Notes: generated by a model from the sequence alone, not told the origin. Numbered from the stretch's first letter, positions 29,628 to 37,676 are shown. The stretch: 64,000 nt of DNA from Paenibacillus radicibacter (GCF_024721995.1 NZ_JANQBC010000010.1:124001-188000), one strand, 5' to 3'. A program made the numbers and translations.

Positions 29628-30831
29628 CCGCAGAGTCGTCATTGTCGATTGTGTACATGATTATCCGAACAAAGGAGAACAAGATGCGAAAGCGATTTTT
29701 AATGCGAAAGATCGTATTTGGCAAAGTCGCATGGATGAACTCTCCAGTCTGTATGATCAATCCATAGAATATGCAGGTTCATTCGATGGGTTGTTCTATG
29801 ATTCGGTTACGGAAAAGTTTCCGGTGGAGCATGTGCCAGCTGAGAAAAGTCGGTTCTTGTTATCCAGTGAGCGAATGACACTTTCGTTATTCCAATCGCT
29901 GATGAAGCGTAACACTATTGGGGCAAAGAGTGAGATACTCCTATCGACGGGTACACCTCAGACAGATTCCCTTTCGAAATCTGCACTGTTTAGTGTTAAG
30001 CCCTCTGATATGGAGCATGCAATAACATTGCTTGATCCACTTAGTTATAACAAATATGCCTTAATGAATCGTCCAGGTGCAGCTATTGAAATGATAAGTG
30101 AGGCTTCCACATCAGGAGTGGCTTCCCTTTATAGCGCCTATCGAAAAATAAAAAATGGGGACTACGATGTTGCAATATCGGGCGGAGCAAGCGCCATTAC
30201 CTTTCCAGTCCCATTTGATCTCTCTCAGTTTGGAAGCGGGCCAGATCGCTGGATAGAACCGTTCGAAGAAGGCGCATCGGGACATTATTTCTCGGAGGGA
30301 GGTGCTGCCTTTCTGCTGAAAGAAAGGCAGCAGGCTCTTGATGATGGCGATGTGATTCTAGCCGAAGTCATGGATATTACATCGGGTACGATGGGCAATG
30401 CAGTTGTGAATCGCAATTCACTTAAGAAACTGATTACGAAATCACTGCAGCAAGCAGGTGTCAGTGATGAAGCAGATATATTCCTAGAATTGTACGGAAG
30501 AGGCAATGAGATTGATGATACAGCTGAGATTTCTTGCTTAAGAAACTTACTGAAGAAATATGTGAATCTGCAAGGAGGGTTTCTTAAGAAAGATATCCAG
30601 TATGTTGTTGGTTACTACGGATTAATGGGACTATGCGGTCTGCTTGAAGCTAAACAGGAACAACGTCCAATGATGGGAAGTGAGATTCAGCAGCCTAATA
30701 AGTTTATTGGAACGATTGAGAATGGACAATGGGCCAAGCAGTATCATGAACATCAACTCTTATCGATTGTCATGTACAACATGTATGGAAACAGCTATAA
30801 CTTGCTGGTTAAGGTGGGGGATGCACGATGA
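29620..30831 (+). CDS. Ketosynthase-like protein without catalytic residues
   Basis: A 403-residue thiolase-fold protein of KS type. Fold landmarks remain: a GDYDVAISGGAS strand-turn and EGASGHYFSEGGAAFLL. At the nucleophile, the expected DTACSSG reads SEASTSG, with Ser163 in place of Cys. The expected AHGTGT reads LYGRGN (Tyr292 for His), and the NxGH loop reads VVGYY (Tyr332 for His). It therefore cannot condense by the normal route. A chain-length-factor-like partner, a scaffold for the two PKS proteins, or an acyl-transfer role are possible. It overlaps the upstream PKS by 8 bases and the thioesterase by 4, so it is translated with them and not decaying. Confidence 0.8.
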   Translation: MVNRRVVIVDCVHDYPNKGEQDAKAIFNAKDRIWQSRMDELSSLYDQSIEYAGSFDGLFYDSVTEKFPVEHVPAEKSRFLLSSERMTLSLFQSLMKRNTIGAKSEILLSTGTPQTDSLSKSALFSVKPSDMEHAITLLDPLSYNKYALMNRPGAAIEMISEASTSGVASLYSAYRKIKNGDYDVAISGGASAITFPVPFDLSQFGSGPDRWIEPFEEGASGHYFSEGGAAFLLKERQQALDDGDVILAEVMDITSGTMGNAVVNRNSLKKLITKSLQQAGVSDEADIFLELYGRGNEIDDTAEISCLRNLLKKYVNLQGGFLKKDIQYVVGYYGLMGLCGLLEAKQEQRPMMGSEIQQPNKFIGTIENGQWAKQYHEHQLLSIVMYNMYGNSYNLLVKVGDAR

Positions 30832-31571
30832 AATTGATATGTTTTCCTTATGCAGGAGCTCATGTAAATGTATTCACTGAGCTGCAAAAAGCGATGAAAC
30901 AACTGGAGCCGGCGACCGAAGTGATTGCGATGGAATATGCAGGTCATGGCAAACGGTTCTCGGAACGTCCTTACCGATCCATACATGACAATGTTGCCGA
31001 TTTGCTGCAAAAACTCCGTCAATCGTTATCGAAATCCGATGAGATCTCTCTTCTTGGATATAGCATGGGCTCCTTAGTCACCTATGAATTGGCACGAAAT
31101 TTACTGCAAGAAGGATACAACATCAGGAAGCTTATCTTTATGGCGGGGACTCCCCCTCATCGTATTCAAACAGAGGATGAGGAAGATCTCGACGATGAAG
31201 CTTTGCTTCAAAAATGTCAGATTTATGGCTTGATTAAGGAGGACCAGTTCGCCTCGGCACAAATGCGTCAACTGTTCCTTCCCGCCTTGCGGAGTGATAT
31301 TGAATCAGTTCATTTATATAACAAAATTAATCAGTACCATTGTCATCAATTTGATGAGGCGATTGATATTGCTGTATTTCAAGGGATCGAAGATCGATCC
31401 GTTACCGATGTAGATCACTGGCAGGACATTACGCAGCGGGATATTCAAGTATACAACTATCCAGCAGGACACTTTTTTATGAACGAAAATCAAGAAGAAG
31501 TGATTGCAGATATCATCTATTTTTTAAGGAGGAATTCAATTCATGACGAACTTGTTAGAAATATTAGGTGA
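30828..31571 (+). CDS. Type II thioesterase
   Basis: A 247-residue alpha/beta hydrolase that removes wrong or stalled acyl groups from carrier domains (GrsT/SrfD family). The N-terminal LICFPYAGAH, the nucleophile elbow GYSMGS (Ser79) and GHFFM (His215) are the family hallmarks; the acid lies around DRSVTDVDHW. There is no integrated thioesterase domain anywhere in the cluster, so this enzyme might also take part in release. It overlaps its neighbours by 4 bases before and 29 after, consistent with coupled translation. Confidence 0.92.
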   Translation: MKLICFPYAGAHVNVFTELQKAMKQLEPATEVIAMEYAGHGKRFSERPYRSIHDNVADLLQKLRQSLSKSDEISLLGYSMGSLVTYELARNLLQEGYNIRKLIFMAGTPPHRIQTEDEEDLDDEALLQKCQIYGLIKEDQFASAQMRQLFLPALRSDIESVHLYNKINQYHCHQFDEAIDIAVFQGIEDRSVTDVDHWQDITQRDIQVYNYPAGHFFMNENQEEVIADIIYFLRRNSIHDELVRNIR

Positions 31572-33144
31572 ACAAATGTCGGTCTTTGCAGGCAAAGTTG
31601 CGATATCTGAAAGTAGTCGCTCGATTACTTATGGAGACTTAAATGCATTATCCAATCGTTACATGGATTTCTTGATAAGAGAGGGCGTGAAGGCTAATGA
31701 TGTTGTTGCTATTGAATTGGAACGTAGCATTGAAGCTATTGCTGCAATGGTCGCTATCTTAAAGGTTGGAGCTGCGTATACGGTAGTGAATAAAGACTAC
31801 CCTGAGAACCGCAAGCAGTACATGAGGGAAGTATTGAATGTGAAGGTCACCATTGATATGAAAATGGAAGTTGCAGAAGAACCCGACACCAGTTGGAATT
31901 GTGTTACACGTTCCCCAGAGCAGTTATGCTATGTGATCTTTACATCAGGAACAACTTCGTTACCGAAGGCGGTGGGTATACCAGATCGTGGGGTATTGCG
32001 ATTATTAGGTGAAGAAAGACTCGGCTTCTCTTCCAACAAGACCATCTCGCATATTAGTCCACTGGAGTTCGATGCCTCTATTATTGAGATCTGGGGCGGA
32101 TTATTAAGCGGTATGACAATTGCCTTGTTGTCCAAGACCGAAATATTAAATATTTATCATGTTGAAAAAAGAATTCATCAAGAAATTGATATGATGTGGA
32201 TTACGAGTTCCTTATTCAATTTCTGGGTGGATAAGAAGCCTGAAATGTTCCAAAACCTAAGTCATGTGATCGTTGGTGGAGAACAATTAAGCTTATCGCA
32301 TGTGCGTGAAGTATTGAAATATACAACTGTTATTAATGGATATGGACCGACGGAAAACACGGTATTTACAACACTGGACGTGATGCGTAATGATGTCGAT
32401 GAAATCGCGATCGGTACGGCTATTCACCGTACTCATGTATACGTAGTCGATGAGAAGGGGAAAGAAGCGGTAGAAGGAGAACTCTATGTAAGTGGTGACG
32501 GTGTAGCGCTTGGTTATCTTAGCAATCCAGAGAAAACGAAGGAATCGTTCATCGAATGGGAAGGCATTCCTGTCTACAAAACAGGGGATATCGTTCGAAT
32601 TAATGATGAAGGCAAGATTGTATACTTGGGACGTAAGGATACTCAAGTTAAAATCAATGGTTACCGCATCGATCTTCAAGAAATTGAAAATACAGTTCGA
32701 TCATTAGGCGTAAAGAACTGTCATGCTTTCGTTCAAGATAAACGAATCTACCTCGCCACTACTTCAAGATATGAGAATTTAAGCGGCAAACTTAAGAAGC
32801 TGCTTCCGATGTATATGATTCCTTCTAAGATTGCTTATGTTAAGGAATTACCTTTAACTGCAAATGGAAAGACCGATACAAAGTTGCTCTACGAAAGTTT
32901 TTTCCTCACGAAAAGCAAGAGAGTGGCGCAAATTATCCAGAAGTATGTACAAGCAGATAAGCTGGATGAGCATACGAACTTGTTTGAGTACAATATGGAT
33001 TCCATTACTGTATGGGAAATTGCCAGGGACATTAATCAGCATTTCCAATCCGATCTCAGTTTCTTCGATATTATTGAGAATCCAACCATTCGTGAAATAA
33101 CAGGTATGTTAGGGGAGGAATACTATGCAGCGAACAATTTATGA
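31543..33144 (+). CDS. NRPS adenylation - carrier didomain protein (A-T), second copy
   Basis: A 533-residue amino-acid activating enzyme with the motifs YVIFTSGTTSLPKAV, LEFDASIIE, NGYGPTENT, YKTGD, QVKINGYRIDL and TANGKT. By eye alignment to GrsA, the pocket residues read D-A-I-T-I-G-G-V-F, a mostly hydrophobic set that hints at an aliphatic residue; this is a weak prediction. The carrier motif is degenerate: LFEYNMDSITVW has Asn where Gly is usual, but Ser487 is present. The gene sits after the thioesterase rather than beside a condensation gene, so its partner C domain must act in trans. GGAGG precedes the ATG inside the thioesterase gene. Confidence 0.9.
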   Translation: MTNLLEILGEQMSVFAGKVAISESSRSITYGDLNALSNRYMDFLIREGVKANDVVAIELERSIEAIAAMVAILKVGAAYTVVNKDYPENRKQYMREVLNVKVTIDMKMEVAEEPDTSWNCVTRSPEQLCYVIFTSGTTSLPKAVGIPDRGVLRLLGEERLGFSSNKTISHISPLEFDASIIEIWGGLLSGMTIALLSKTEILNIYHVEKRIHQEIDMMWITSSLFNFWVDKKPEMFQNLSHVIVGGEQLSLSHVREVLKYTTVINGYGPTENTVFTTLDVMRNDVDEIAIGTAIHRTHVYVVDEKGKEAVEGELYVSGDGVALGYLSNPEKTKESFIEWEGIPVYKTGDIVRINDEGKIVYLGRKDTQVKINGYRIDLQEIENTVRSLGVKNCHAFVQDKRIYLATTSRYENLSGKLKKLLPMYMIPSKIAYVKELPLTANGKTDTKLLYESFFLTKSKRVAQIIQKYVQADKLDEHTNLFEYNMDSITVWEIARDINQHFQSDLSFFDIIENPTIREITGMLGEEYYAANNL

Positions 33145-33784
33145 TTTCTTGTACCATAAATATGATTTCTTGAATAAGGGGACGAATCCGACCTTTCGTC
33201 ATCAGTTTCAAGCAAATATGAAGGTATATTGGGGATTGAAATTATTGGCTGTGACCTTCTATCTCGCGATCTTCCTTAAATTTGTGGGTCGTGATACGTT
33301 TTTGCCAAATGACACCTACTGGTTTGTAGCCTGTGTCACCCTTTTATTAATAGTCATCACACTTGCCTATTTTAATGTAGTTACAGCTTGGTTCGTCCTT
33401 ACACTAAGTAAGCATCGAAAGTGGTTAGATAATTTGCTCATGATCGCAGGGGGTTTGTTATGTATAAGTATTTATTTGCCAACTTACACATTCGGCGATA
33501 GTACATTTGATCTTCAATCCCTGAATGATAACCTATTTATCCCGGGTCTGTTCATGTTTACAATCGGCATGTATCGTAAAATTCACTATCAGAAGTCAGG
33601 CGCTGTTGTGAGAAGTGCGCTGTTCAGTATTCTTGTCACTGCAGGTATATTGTTTCTTTTCCCGATTCACTCCATTGGGAAAAGCCTGTATCTCGGATTT
33701 ATCCTACTCGTAAATGCGGGGTTCTTGGCTGATATGATTGTGTATTATTATTTGCATAATAAATCCAAGGCTAATTATCGATAA
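33125..33784 (+). CDS. Multi-pass membrane protein of unknown function in the cluster
   Basis: A 219-residue protein with about six hydrophobic segments (near 35-52, 65-85, 88-108, 118-135, 148-165, 175-200), an N-terminal cytoplasmic stretch rich in aromatic and basic residues, and a basic C-terminus. I recognise no family motif. Its start overlaps the A-T gene by 20 bases and the Sfp-type gene follows at once, so it belongs to the cluster transcript. Immunity, tailoring of a membrane-bound product, or export are the obvious options; none is shown by sequence. Confidence 0.7.
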   Translation: MQRTIYDFLYHKYDFLNKGTNPTFRHQFQANMKVYWGLKLLAVTFYLAIFLKFVGRDTFLPNDTYWFVACVTLLLIVITLAYFNVVTAWFVLTLSKHRKWLDNLLMIAGGLLCISIYLPTYTFGDSTFDLQSLNDNLFIPGLFMFTIGMYRKIHYQKSGAVVRSALFSILVTAGILFLFPIHSIGKSLYLGFILLVNAGFLADMIVYYYLHNKSKANYR

Positions 33785-33798
33785 GGGTGATGGTGAAT

Positions 33799-34473
33799 AT
33801 GTTAAGTTCGAATTTAATCGAAATTAACAAACAATTAGAGATCGATGCGGATCTCGTACTTAGCCCAGCAGAGTATGAGATCTATCGAAACATAACGAAT
33901 GAGAGTAGGAAGAATGAATATTTGGTTGGGAGATATGCAATCAAGCGGAATATCGCAGATAATATGCCTGCATACGATCTGCCTTTTACAAGCGTAACGA
34001 TTGATTATGGTGCCCTCCGTTATCCGATTATTAAGGATAATCTGATCGAAGTTGGCCTCAGCCATTCGAAGCAATACGTGCTCTCTGTGATATATTCCAA
34101 GGATCATATCGTTGGTGTAGATATTGAAACGATACGCTATGAAATCCCAATCGAAGAGATGTTAAGCAGTGATGAGCTTCAATTAGTCGCTAATTATGGC
34201 AATCGACCGGAATTCGCTTATATGTTCTTTAGCTGCAAAGAAGCTCTAGGTAAAGCATTAAAAATGGGACTTCTTGCGGACTATTCCATCTATGAGGTCA
34301 GCGGTATGGACTGTGAGATGCTGCATGGAACAGAAGTGTTTCGATTACATTTCAGGCGATTCCCCTTCCTAATAGGATATTCATTCATGAAGAGTGAGAA
34401 GGAAATATGCAGTCTGGTCGTCCCCAAGAAGATGGATATCGAGCATATCATTCTTGAATTAATTGCTTCATAA
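33799..34473 (+). CDS. Sfp-type 4'-phosphopantetheinyl transferase
   Basis: A protein of 224 residues that converts apo carrier domains to holo form using CoA. The signatures are LVGRYAIKR near the N-terminus, GLSHSKQYV, the magnesium site GVDIE (Asp and Glu) and FSCKEALGKALKMG, matching the WxxKEAxxK motif with Phe for Trp. The cluster holds six carrier domains that need this enzyme. GTG 33787 is an alternative start; ATG 33799 is preferred because AAGGGTG is 9 bases upstream. It is the last gene of the biosynthetic run. Confidence 0.88.
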   Translation: MLSSNLIEINKQLEIDADLVLSPAEYEIYRNITNESRKNEYLVGRYAIKRNIADNMPAYDLPFTSVTIDYGALRYPIIKDNLIEVGLSHSKQYVLSVIYSKDHIVGVDIETIRYEIPIEEMLSSDELQLVANYGNRPEFAYMFFSCKEALGKALKMGLLADYSIYEVSGMDCEMLHGTEVFRLHFRRFPFLIGYSFMKSEKEICSLVVPKKMDIEHIILELIAS

Positions 34474-34482
34474 GCTGAAAGG

Positions 34483-34532
34483 TAAATACCACGGGTTGAT
34501 AGAATTATTTCTATTAGCTAGTGGTATTTACT
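34483..34532 (+). other. Long-looped inverted repeat after the cluster
   Basis: GTAAATACCAC (34483-34493) and GTGGTATTTAC (34522-34532) are perfect inverse complements around a 28-base loop. There is no T run, so termination would be inefficient; it may stabilise the end of the 24-kb transcript or limit read-through into agrB. Confidence 0.5.
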
Positions 34533-34539
34533 ATTATTT

Positions 34540-34569
34540 ACAGTTAAGTGGGAAAATCAATCACTTGTG
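34540..34569 (+). promoter_or_regulatory. AgrA-like box pair ahead of agrB
   Basis: ACAGTTAAG (34540-34548, in TTTACAGTTAAGT) is a full match to the staphylococcal AgrA half-site, and TCACTTGTG (34561-34569) fits 7 of 9 after the canonical 12-base gap. TTGTGA (34565-34570) overlaps the second box as a -35, with TCTATT at 34587-34592 a plausible -10. This predicts positive feedback on the agr locus. Confidence 0.55.
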
Positions 34570-34670
34570 ACACGCTTTTTGGCGAATCTATTCATCCAAT
34601 ACATCTATGACATCTTATAGGTATAAAAGCATATACATTACTAGAAAAAGATTATGATTATTTCAGAGAG

Positions 34671-35306
34671 GTGATCATTATCAAAGAGGAACAAGTGGTA
34701 CATGAAAGTTTCGTAGAATCACTGGTAAGTTCATTCGCGAGTACACTGAATCAGGAGCGTGGCGGATCGAATATTGATTATTTAAAAATGAAGCTTGGCA
34801 TCGAGATGCTACTCATTAATTTAAGTAAAGCCATCTTTGTCTATGGAATCGCCTTAATTATGCACGTATTCATTCCTACCTTGATTATTCATCTGAGTTA
34901 CTTTGCTATTCGAAGGTCAGCCTTCGGTCTACATGCAAATACAAGTATATTATGCAATATTGTGAGTGTCCTATTATTTGTTGGTATTCCGCTGATCATT
35001 GAATACATCACAATAAACAACTATGTGGTAGCTGGTTTAGGTGTTGTTTGCACAACATTGCTATATCGATTCGCACCTGCTGACACTGATAAATATCCAA
35101 TACTAGGTGAGAAGAAAAGAAGTAAATTAAGAAAGGAGACAGTTATTGCGAGCATTACGGTGAGTTGTGTTGCCCTTATTGTTCCGATCCCGATTGTAAA
35201 AAGCTTGATGATGTATGGTGTTCTTATTCAAGTCTCTATGGTACTACCAATTACTTATAAACTATTAAAAAGGAGCTGTAATAATTATGAACAATATGAA
35301 CAATAG
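34671..35306 (+). CDS. agrB: AgrB-type peptide-processing membrane protease
   Basis: A protein of about 211 residues that cuts and cyclises the AgrD precursor at the membrane. The catalytic pair is visible in FGLHANTSILC: His88 and Cys95, seven residues apart as in S. aureus AgrB. ADTDKYPI later is also a family trait, and there are four or five membrane segments. The start is uncertain: GTG 34671 overlaps its ribosome site, and GTG 34695, after GAGGAA, would give a protein eight residues shorter. The gene overlaps agrD by 20 bases. Confidence 0.9.
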   Translation: MIIIKEEQVVHESFVESLVSSFASTLNQERGGSNIDYLKMKLGIEMLLINLSKAIFVYGIALIMHVFIPTLIIHLSYFAIRRSAFGLHANTSILCNIVSVLLFVGIPLIIEYITINNYVVAGLGVVCTTLLYRFAPADTDKYPILGEKKRSKLRKETVIASITVSCVALIVPIPIVKSLMMYGVLIQVSMVLPITYKLLKRSCNNYEQYEQ

Positions 35307-35454
35307 CTTTTTGGAGAATATGAAATCGAATGTGTTGAAATCTATGGGGAAATTAGCTTTAAGAGGTGGAGAAGTACAAATGGAAACGAGTTGTGCTTTG
35401 TTTAACTATGAACCTAAAATCCCAGTGGAATTATTAAACCAGAAATCAGAATAG
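35287..35454 (+). CDS. agrD: AgrD-type cyclic autoinducer precursor
   Basis: A 55-residue peptide. It has an amphipathic N-terminus (SFLENMKSNVLKSMGKLAL), a core ETSCALFN and the conserved cleavage/recognition tail YEPKIPVELL. By analogy with S. aureus and Listeria AgrD, AgrB should cut between Asn and Tyr and close a thiolactone from the Cys to the Asn, giving a five-residue CALFN ring with a short N-terminal tail of unknown length. AAAAGGAGC lies 11 bases before the ATG. It starts inside the end of agrB. Confidence 0.88.
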   Translation: MNNMNNSFLENMKSNVLKSMGKLALRGGEVQMETSCALFNYEPKIPVELLNQKSE

Positions 35455-35473
35455 AGCTAGGGTGATAAGAAAA

Positions 35474-35512
35474 GTGCTACTCGATCTACATAGAGAGAGT
35501 AGCCTTTTTTAT
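35474..35512 (+). terminator. Terminator/attenuator between agrD and agrC
   Basis: GCTACTC (35476-35482) pairs with GAGTAGC (35497-35503), with an inner TCT/AGA extension, followed by six Ts. Partial read-through would set the ratio of signal to receptor. Confidence 0.75.
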
Positions 35513-35594
35513 GTAAATATTGACTATTAGTAGTGATTTCGATATTCTCATTAATAGGATTAATTTTCCATTTTGGCGGGAGGATATATAAATC

Positions 35595-36896
35595 ATGCTG
35601 CTATTTTTTAATGAACTAATCAATATTATTGCGATGACAATATCCATCCAGATTCTACTTCACTATAGACTGAGTATAAAAATGCTTATCTTAATGACAA
35701 TTGGTGCTCAATTAATTGCCTATCCGCTATTTCCTGTATTAGATGCTTCTTCTATTTTAATTTCTCTCGTATTTATTATTTTTTGTGTATATCGATCCAT
35801 ACGAAATATTCAAGTTAGTATATCCATTCCCGTTCTGACGATGATTTTATTTGTAATTACCAATTATTTTGCAGAATTAGGTTTAATCTATTTTTGGAAT
35901 GACGCTCAGCAGCAAATGTTGCAGGGTAATAATTTTGTGGTGCTTGCGTTTTTATGTATTACGGGTCTATTCGCTATTGGACTAAGTATAGTGGGTAAGA
36001 AGTTATTTTATAAATTCAAAGGACACGATCTCTTTTTCCAACGATATGGCATCTTGTTTACCGTACTAAGTGCTGTGACATTAATTATTTTTTATGTGAA
36101 CATTTATATTGGGAAGCAGCAAGGTTTCTCGGATGCGAATATTGAGATGAACAGTCTGTTGTTTCTCATTTATTTTGCGATATTGCTAGTGGTATTCATT
36201 GTACTTTCTCACACTGTGTATAAAGTAACGATGCTGCAGAATAAGCAGCTTCAGTATGAAAGGTTAAAGGAATACACCGATAATTTAGAACAGCTTTATA
36301 ACGATATGCAGAAGTTTCGGCATGATTATATTAATATTTTACTGACGATGTCGGAGTATATACGGACAAGAGATATTGACAATTTGGAAGCTTATTTTGA
36401 ACAAAAGATTATGCCGATCAGCAAGGGGATGGAGAGTAATAACTTCAAGTTAGGTGCACTTCATAATGTCAAAGTCCAAGAGGTTAAGGGGATCTTCTCC
36501 TCGAAATTAATTAAGGCGCAAGAGTTAGCCATCGATACAGGGATTGAAGTGGTGGAACCGATGTATCAATTTAATATGGACTCCGTCAAACTATGCCGCT
36601 GTCTAGGTATTATTCTGGATAATGCGATTGAAGAAGCGGTTAGGTGTGAGGTGCCGATGATTCGTGTGGCGCTCATTCAGAGAGACTCCGCAAAACTTAT
36701 TGTCGTAACCAACAGCTGCAAAGCGGATTCACCAGAGCTTTACAAGATTTACGAGAAAGGATTCTCAACCAAAGGATCAGACCGAGGACTCGGACTTAGC
36801 AATCTGAAAGAAATTATTTCCCAATGTGACAACGTAACCCTAGATACACAAATTCAACATGGACATTTCATCCAAGAAATTGAGATTTATGATTAA
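35595..36896 (+). CDS. agrC: AgrC-type sensor histidine kinase
   Basis: A 433-residue membrane receptor for the AgrD-derived peptide. Six or so membrane helices fill residues 1-205. A coiled segment leads to the phospho-acceptor motif FRHDYINIL (His243), the GHKL-kinase form. ATP-site motifs are LGIILDNAIEEA (N box) and GLGLSNLKEI (G box). GGGAGG precedes the ATG. It is separated from agrD by an attenuator and followed after 12 bases by the response regulator. Confidence 0.9.
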   Translation: MLLFFNELINIIAMTISIQILLHYRLSIKMLILMTIGAQLIAYPLFPVLDASSILISLVFIIFCVYRSIRNIQVSISIPVLTMILFVITNYFAELGLIYFWNDAQQQMLQGNNFVVLAFLCITGLFAIGLSIVGKKLFYKFKGHDLFFQRYGILFTVLSAVTLIIFYVNIYIGKQQGFSDANIEMNSLLFLIYFAILLVVFIVLSHTVYKVTMLQNKQLQYERLKEYTDNLEQLYNDMQKFRHDYINILLTMSEYIRTRDIDNLEAYFEQKIMPISKGMESNNFKLGALHNVKVQEVKGIFSSKLIKAQELAIDTGIEVVEPMYQFNMDSVKLCRCLGIILDNAIEEAVRCEVPMIRVALIQRDSAKLIVVTNSCKADSPELYKIYEKGFSTKGSDRGLGLSNLKEIISQCDNVTLDTQIQHGHFIQEIEIYD

Positions 36897-36908
36897 GGGG
36901 GAATAACG

Positions 36909-37643
36909 ATGCTAGAAGTATTCATATGTGAAGATAATGTCGAGCAGAGAAAGCGATTAACGTCTTATATTACAAATTATATTATGATGGAAAATTTGGA
37001 TATGAAGGTTGTGATCTCGACTGCGAATTCAAGTGAGATTATCGATTATTTGAAGGCTAACCGGGTCACCGGTCTTTACTTCCTGGATGTAGATTTACAA
37101 GAAGAACGTAGTGGAATCGCATTAGGGGCTGAAATTCGTCAGTATGATAACCAAGGGGCGATCGTATTTGTAACGACCCATTCGGAATTAACTTATCTAA
37201 CGTTCACCTATAAAGTCGAAGCTATGGATTACATAACGAAAGATCAATTTACAGATATTCAGAAGCGGGTTATTGAATGTATCGATACCGCCAATAAGCG
37301 ATATTTGCAGAATAAGCATAGCAACCGAAAAGTGTTTCAGACCAAAACGGGAGATAAAGTGATCAGCATTGACTACACGGATATTTTATTCTTCGAGACC
37401 TCTCCTCAGCTTCATAAAATATTTCTTCATGCGACCAATCGCCAGGTTGAGTTTTATGGGAAGTTAAAAGATATTCTTGAGCTGGACAGCCGTTTTTATC
37501 GTTGTCATCATTCGTACGTCGTCAATAAAGACAACATTGCAGAGGTTGATATCAAAAAGCGTGAAATTCGCATGATCAACGGAGAAATTTGTTATGCTTC
37601 CAGCCGCTATTTAAAAGGTTTAAAAGATGTAGTCAATCATTGA
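36909..37643 (+). CDS. agrA: AgrA-type LytTR response regulator
   Basis: A 244-residue transcription factor. The receiver domain (1-125) has an acidic pocket (CEDN) and phospho-acceptor Asp60 in YFLDVDLQ. The C-terminal LytTR DNA-binding domain (about 140-242) shows FQTKTGDKVISIDYTDILFF and RCHHSYVVNKDNI. LytTR regulators of this type bind paired 9-base sites 12 bases apart, as seen before agrB and the biosynthetic cluster. It completes the agrBDCA operon. Confidence 0.92.
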   Translation: MLEVFICEDNVEQRKRLTSYITNYIMMENLDMKVVISTANSSEIIDYLKANRVTGLYFLDVDLQEERSGIALGAEIRQYDNQGAIVFVTTHSELTYLTFTYKVEAMDYITKDQFTDIQKRVIECIDTANKRYLQNKHSNRKVFQTKTGDKVISIDYTDILFFETSPQLHKIFLHATNRQVEFYGKLKDILELDSRFYRCHHSYVVNKDNIAEVDIKKREIRMINGEICYASSRYLKGLKDVVNH

Positions 37644-37646
37644 AAA

Positions 37647-37676
37647 TAAAAAAAAAGGCGATTAATTCATCGCCTT
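37647..37676 (-). terminator. Terminator of greA, overlapping its last codons
   Basis: Reading the minus strand, AAGGCGAT (37669-37676) pairs with ATCGCCTT (37655-37662), followed by nine or more Ts. The stem includes the final codons and the stop of greA. Confidence 0.85.

Noticed and set aside
29620-30831. Decayed KS pseudogene
   Set aside because: The frame is intact over 403 codons, translationally coupled on both sides, and keeps fold-defining glycine motifs; loss of function by decay would not be so selective.
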